NCBI GenBank assembly: GCA_964398315.1
Contig: CAYNMV010000006.1
Coordinates: forward strand, 39,957 to 103,956
From: JADLCB01 sp964398315
GTDB lineage: Bacteria > Planctomycetota > Phycisphaerae > Tepidisphaerales > Tepidisphaeraceae
DNA: 64,000 nt
Direction: 5' to 3'
The stretch's first letter is position 1. Each line of letters begins with the position of its first letter. This document shows positions 60,841 to 64,000 of this stretch, in pieces. Below the pieces are notes generated by a model that was not told the DNA's origin, searched no databases, and saw nothing but the letters and a program-made list of their open reading frames with translations. A program made the position numbers and the translations under genes.

Positions 60841-62406
60841 ATGCCGCCGATGCATCAGACATTTGGGGCGGAGCAGGCCATCACCGAGACACCGCCGGGT
60901 GCGGTGCGCATTGACTGGGGGGCGCTGGGGCTGGGGGTGGTGATTTTCCTGGCGCTGTCCATCTATTTTGGGGTGCGCAGCGAGGGTTTTCTGGAAGGGG
61001 ATGCCTGCACGCATTACCTGTTTGCCCGCTGGTCGATCAATGAGCCGCACTATTTTGTCAGTGTCTGGGGCCGGCCGCTGTGTACGGGGCTGTATGCGTT
61101 GCCGGCGTGGCTGTTCGGGCGGATCGGGGTACAGATCACCAGCGGGCTGATCGCGGTGGCGATCGCGCTGCTGACGACCCTGGTGGCGCGGGGGCAGGGA
61201 TTTCGCCGGCCGGAACTGGCGGGAATTTTTGTCCTCGCCCAGCCGCTGGTGTTTCTGCACTCGTTCTCGGAGCTGACCGAGCTGCCCTTTGCGCTGCTGG
61301 TGGCGGGGGCGCTGCTGGCGTACCAGCGGCGGCAGTGGCTGATCCTTGCGATCCTGTGCGGCCTGATGCCACTGGGCCGGCCGGAGGGGTTCGGGTTCGT
61401 GCTGCTGGCAGGTGTGGGTCTGCTGCTGCATCGGCGGTGGTGGTGGATGCCGGTGCTGGTGCTGCCGCTGGTGATCTGGAATTACGCCGGCTGGTACCTC
61501 ACCGGCCGCACAGGTGAGGCGTCGCGCTGGCTGATCAACAGTTGGCCGTACAGCGAGAAGAGCATGTATGCCGCCGGGCACCTGCTCCACTTCGTTGGCC
61601 TGCTGCCGATGCTGATCGGGCCGCTGGTGTTCCCAGCACTGTTTGTGGGGATCTGGCGCGGCATTGCCAGTTGCCTGTTGCCAGTGGCCAGTGAAGGCCA
61701 GCAACCCCGCTGGCAACTGATCACCGGGCTCGGGCGATGCTTCAGCAGCCATCACGCCCGCGTGCAACTGCTGATCGTCGCGATTCCGCTGGGCGTGCTG
61801 GCGGTTCACAGCCTGCTCTACTGGCTGGGACGGATGGCCAGCAACGGCGAACTGCGTTACCTGATCGTCGCCGCCCCGATGTGGGGGCTGCTGGTGGCGA
61901 TGGGGTGGGAATGGACCTTCGACCGCCTGAGATGGAAATACGCGGTGACGGCCGCCGGCGTGGCGGCGATCCTGCCGCTGGGGGCCAACCTGTTCTGGAC
62001 CGTGCTGCCGCTGGGCAATGCGGCCGACTGGCAGACCGCCGAAGCGCTCGCCCGGTGGTATGGGCACAGCGAATACGCCCGGTCGCATCCGCACCTGATG
62101 ACCTCGCACATCGCGCTGTACTACTATGCCGATGTCTCCAAGTCCGATCCGCAGCGCGCGCGCGACTGGAGCCAGCAGATGGTACGGCGTCGCCCGCCGG
62201 GCACGATTCTCATCTGGGACCCGGTCTACGGCCTGTACAACTCGGATGCGAATCTGTCGGTGACAACCCGCCTGATCGAGCAGGCCGGGTGGAAGGAAAT
62301 TCCCTGGCCATTTGACTGGCTGCCCGAGCGCCGATCGTGGTCGCCGCAGTCGCCGCTGAACTCTCCCGAGCCGGGGGATACCTGGCGGATCTACATCAGC
62401 GAATAG
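60841..62406 (+). CDS. Multi-pass membrane protein, GT-C glycosyltransferase-like
   Basis: A 521-residue protein from ATG 60841 (MPPMHQTFG); ATG 60850 also fits. It has about ten membrane helices. After the first (LGLGVVIFLALSIYFGV) comes a loop with EGFLEGDACTHYLFARW, an acidic motif at the place where GT-C enzymes carry catalytic Asp residues. The C-terminal part has a soluble segment (PPGTILIWDPVYGLYNSDANLS) outside the membrane. The fold is inferred from layout, not from a close match. It may transfer a lipid-linked sugar; the substrate is unknown. It is divergent from the NeuD-like gene by 151 bases. Confidence 0.7.
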   Translation: MPPMHQTFGAEQAITETPPGAVRIDWGALGLGVVIFLALSIYFGVRSEGFLEGDACTHYLFARWSINEPHYFVSVWGRPLCTGLYALPAWLFGRIGVQITSGLIAVAIALLTTLVARGQGFRRPELAGIFVLAQPLVFLHSFSELTELPFALLVAGALLAYQRRQWLILAILCGLMPLGRPEGFGFVLLAGVGLLLHRRWWWMPVLVLPLVIWNYAGWYLTGRTGEASRWLINSWPYSEKSMYAAGHLLHFVGLLPMLIGPLVFPALFVGIWRGIASCLLPVASEGQQPRWQLITGLGRCFSSHHARVQLLIVAIPLGVLAVHSLLYWLGRMASNGELRYLIVAAPMWGLLVAMGWEWTFDRLRWKYAVTAAGVAAILPLGANLFWTVLPLGNAADWQTAEALARWYGHSEYARSHPHLMTSHIALYYYADVSKSDPQRARDWSQQMVRRRPPGTILIWDPVYGLYNSDANLSVTTRLIEQAGWKEIPWPFDWLPERRSWSPQSPLNSPEPGDTWRIYISE

Positions 62407-62472
62407 GATGACGGACCACAAGGAGAAGAGAACGCCGGCAGACACCGGTCTTCGGCTTGTCTCGCTGTCGTC

Positions 62473-63087
62473 TTATCCATCCTGCCGGCCTTCGATGGCC
62501 AGCAGCAGCAGGCCGGCGGCGATCATCACCCGGCGATCGAGCAGTTCATCGATGGTGGGATCGAACGCTATTGCGATCTTGTGCACGAACGGGTTGACGT
62601 TCTGCTTGAACTGCGCGATGGGCCGGCCAACGCACTCGGCGTGATAGGCCTGCGGGAGGAACCAGGTGGTGATCTCGACGAACCGCCGCAGCAGCGCCAG
62701 GCCGGTGCTGTCCTCTTTGATCGAGCCGAGCTCGCGATCCAGGTTGTCCATGATGATCCACTGGTCGCGGATCAGCGAGGAGAACCCTTTGCGCTTGAGG
62801 GCGCCCAGCCGGGTGCCACTGCGCGAGTCGATGATGTCGTAGGCGGCCGAGAAGTCGATGATGTTCCGGGCGGCGATGCGCAGCAGCTCGGTGCTCATCG
62901 TCTCATCGGTGTAGAGGCGGATGTCTTCCTTGAGTTTGAACGCCTTGAGCTGCGAATACGCCACCACATTGCCGGCCGGATCATAGATGTGGAACGCGGC
63001 CCCCAGCAATTTGAAGACCTTGCGGCGGATCAGGTAGCTGGGCTGCGTGAACAGCCCCTGCGCGGGGACGGCCATCGGTATGGTCAT
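62473..63087 (-). CDS. LURP-one-related/scramblase-like protein
   Basis: A 204-residue protein starting at 63087. The sequence IRRKVFKLLGAAFHIYDPAGNVVAYSQLKAFKLKEDIRLYTDE is the start of the Tubby-like/LURP-one/scramblase beta-barrel, continued by RIAARNIIDFSAAYDIIDSRSGTRLGALKRKG. A hydrophobic C-terminal helix (MIAAGLLLLAIEG) closes the barrel. No catalytic residues are known in this family; lipid binding is one possibility. It lies downstream of the tRNA-Leu gene on the same strand. Confidence 0.82.
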   Translation of the reverse strand: MTIPMAVPAQGLFTQPSYLIRRKVFKLLGAAFHIYDPAGNVVAYSQLKAFKLKEDIRLYTDETMSTELLRIAARNIIDFSAAYDIIDSRSGTRLGALKRKGFSSLIRDQWIIMDNLDRELGSIKEDSTGLALLRRFVEITTWFLPQAYHAECVGRPIAQFKQNVNPFVHKIAIAFDPTIDELLDRRVMIAAGLLLLAIEGRQDG

Positions 63088-63171
63088 TCTGGACAGTTCA
63101 TTTTGGGAGTGGGAGCGATCGCCCGGCCCTTCATCCACTCTGGTCACCAGTCGCCCTAGCAGCGATCGAAA

Positions 63172-63255
63172 TGGCCCCGATCGGACTCGAACCGATATGC
63201 CCTTGCGGGCGGTGGATTTTGAATCCACTGCGTCTGCCAATTCCGCCACGGGGCC
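63172..63255 (-). tRNA. tRNA-Leu (anticodon CAA)
   Basis: An 84-base gene. Acceptor stem GGCCCCG pairs with CGGGGCC followed by discriminator A. D arm GCG...CGC; anticodon stem GTGGA/TCCAC with loop TTCAAAA, anticodon CAA; a long variable arm GCCC-GCAA-GGGC; T arm ATCGG-TTCGAGT-CCGAT. The long variable arm and CAA identify leucine (UUG codon). The 3' CCA is not encoded. Confidence 0.95.
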
Positions 63256-63270
63256 GCAGCGCAGGTGCCT

Positions 63271-63299
63271 AATTTATGCGCTGGAGTGTCCGAATGCAA
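63271..63299 (-). promoter_or_regulatory. Promoter of the tRNA-Leu gene
   Basis: On the minus strand TTGCAT (63294-63299), 17-base spacer, TAAATT (63271-63276), ending 15 bases before the tRNA 5' end. Confidence 0.6.
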
Positions 63300-63464
63300 A
63301 GGGGGCGATCGACCAGGGGCATGGCCGGCAGGTCCTGCGGGCGGCCGGGGGTTAATCGTTCATCCGGCTGCTTGCCGCGCGAGCGCCGGCGATCAATAAT
63401 GCGGGACTTTCCGCGTTCACCCGGGCGCGAGCACGCGCGGACGCGTGCGCTGTTTTCAACGGTT

Positions 63465-64000
63465 ATGGCCGCCATGACTTCCGAGCAGATCCGCCAGCAG
63501 TTCCTCGACTTCTTCGTGCAGAAGCACGGCCACACCTTCGTGCCCTCGTCGCCGGTCGTCCCGCTGGATGACCCGACGCTCCTGTTCGCCAACGCGGGCA
63601 TGAACCAGTTTAAGCCGATCTTCCTCGGGCAGGAGGTGCGCGATTACACCCGCGCGGCCAACACGCAAAAGTGCATCCGCGCCGGCGGCAAGCACAACGA
63701 CCTGGAGGAGGTCGGCCGCTCGCGGCGGCATCACACCTTCTTCGAGATGCTGGGCAACTGGTCGTTCGGCGACTATTTCAAGCGCGGCGCCATCGAGATG
63801 GCTTGGGAACTGCTCACCCAGGTCTGGAAGCTTGATCCCACCCGCCTGCACGTGAGCTGCTACGAAGGCGATGAGAAGAACGGCGTGCCGCGCGACCTGG
63901 AAGCCGCCAACCTGTGGAAAGAGATCGCCGGCCTGCCGGATGATCACACCCGATGCCGGGCGGCCAACTCCCGGATCGCCATGTGCAGCGCGGACGCCAG
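63465..64000 (+). CDS. alaS: Alanyl-tRNA synthetase, N-terminal part (partial)
   Basis: The first 178 codons reach the window edge; ATGs at 63465 and 63474 are both possible. The start MTSEQIRQQFLDFFVQKHGHTFVPSSPVVP, then DPTLLFANAGMNQFKPIFLG, CIRAGGKHNDLEEVG, HHTFFEMLGNWSFGDYFK and EMAWELLT are the class II catalytic core of AlaRS. It charges tRNA-Ala in the cytoplasm. From about base 63945 on, the reading HTRCRAANSRIAMCSADA does not match the expected KDNFW...GPCGPC region (see findings). The tRNA-Leu gene is divergent upstream. Confidence 0.95.
   Translation, partial: MAAMTSEQIRQQFLDFFVQKHGHTFVPSSPVVPLDDPTLLFANAGMNQFKPIFLGQEVRDYTRAANTQKCIRAGGKHNDLEEVGRSRRHHTFFEMLGNWSFGDYFKRGAIEMAWELLTQVWKLDPTRLHVSCYEGDEKNGVPRDLEAANLWKEIAGLPDDHTRCRAANSRIAMCSADA

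Noticed and set aside
63456..63947. Minus-strand frame opposite alaS
   Set aside because: The plus strand encodes the AlaRS catalytic core; the minus reading is antisense.

Overview
The window is GC-rich bacterial DNA and most resembles the Planctomycetota, probably class Phycisphaerae. The evidence for this is: two single pseudopilin-type secreted proteins with a TLVELLVV cleavage/helix motif and no pilus operon; two PEP-CTERM proteins ending in a VPEP motif, a hydrophobic stretch and an Arg tail; a sulfatase beside parallel beta-helix proteins; a BatA/DUF58/large-VWA gene set; a zinc-ribbon membrane protein and a Ser/Thr kinase of planctomycete style. The lineage is inferred from gene content, not from rRNA.

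0-16.7 kb is mainly housekeeping and regulatory: the end of a Kef-type cation antiporter, a zinc-ribbon membrane protein, a Hanks-type kinase, an MgtC-like protein, YjbQ, TatD, YraN, a HAD phosphatase, two tandem 37-residue lipoproteins, an FAD oxidoreductase-like protein, an RbsD/FucU mutarotase, rnpA-yidD, a HEAT-repeat protein and a membrane coiled-coil protein with a BRCT-like C-terminus. A perfect 22-bp inverted repeat is a bidirectional terminator at 15.1 kb.

16.9-25.9 kb is a glycan-degradation block on the minus strand: a GH4 alpha-galactosidase-type enzyme, two paralogous GH110-like beta-helix proteins, a carbohydrate-binding lipid-free secreted protein, a pseudopilin, a GntR/LacI hybrid regulator and a PEP-CTERM protein. 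An ATATCG-type inverted operator lies over the promoters of the PEP-CTERM gene and of the second beta-helix gene. A second module with the same ingredients (pseudopilin, PEP-CTERM/LamG protein, LacI regulator with a perfect 16-bp operator, beta-helix protein, sulfatase) lies at 43.2-49.9 kb.

26-43 kb holds DUF58 and BatA-like genes, a histidine kinase, a divergent IspD, an RsbV/RsbW-like partner-switch pair, a rhomboid-TPR protease, a Gfo/Idh/MocA dehydrogenase, a ferric-reductase-like flavocytochrome with a c-type cytochrome, a zinc-ribbon coiled-coil protein, a GH51 arabinofuranosidase and an HD-GYP protein. 50-64 kb holds a large VWA membrane protein, purF, a CYTH protein, an SDR, pdxH, a degenerate metallo-beta-lactamase-fold protein, a LecA-like secreted protein, a NeuD-type acetyltransferase, a GT-C-like membrane protein, a tRNA-Leu(CAA) and the start of alaS.

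The least explained stretch is the 727-base intergenic region 59315-60041: it has a near-consensus sigma-70 promoter that leads to no recognisable gene, followed by five copies of a 15-base motif spaced at multiples of about 31.4 bases, i.e. about three helical turns.
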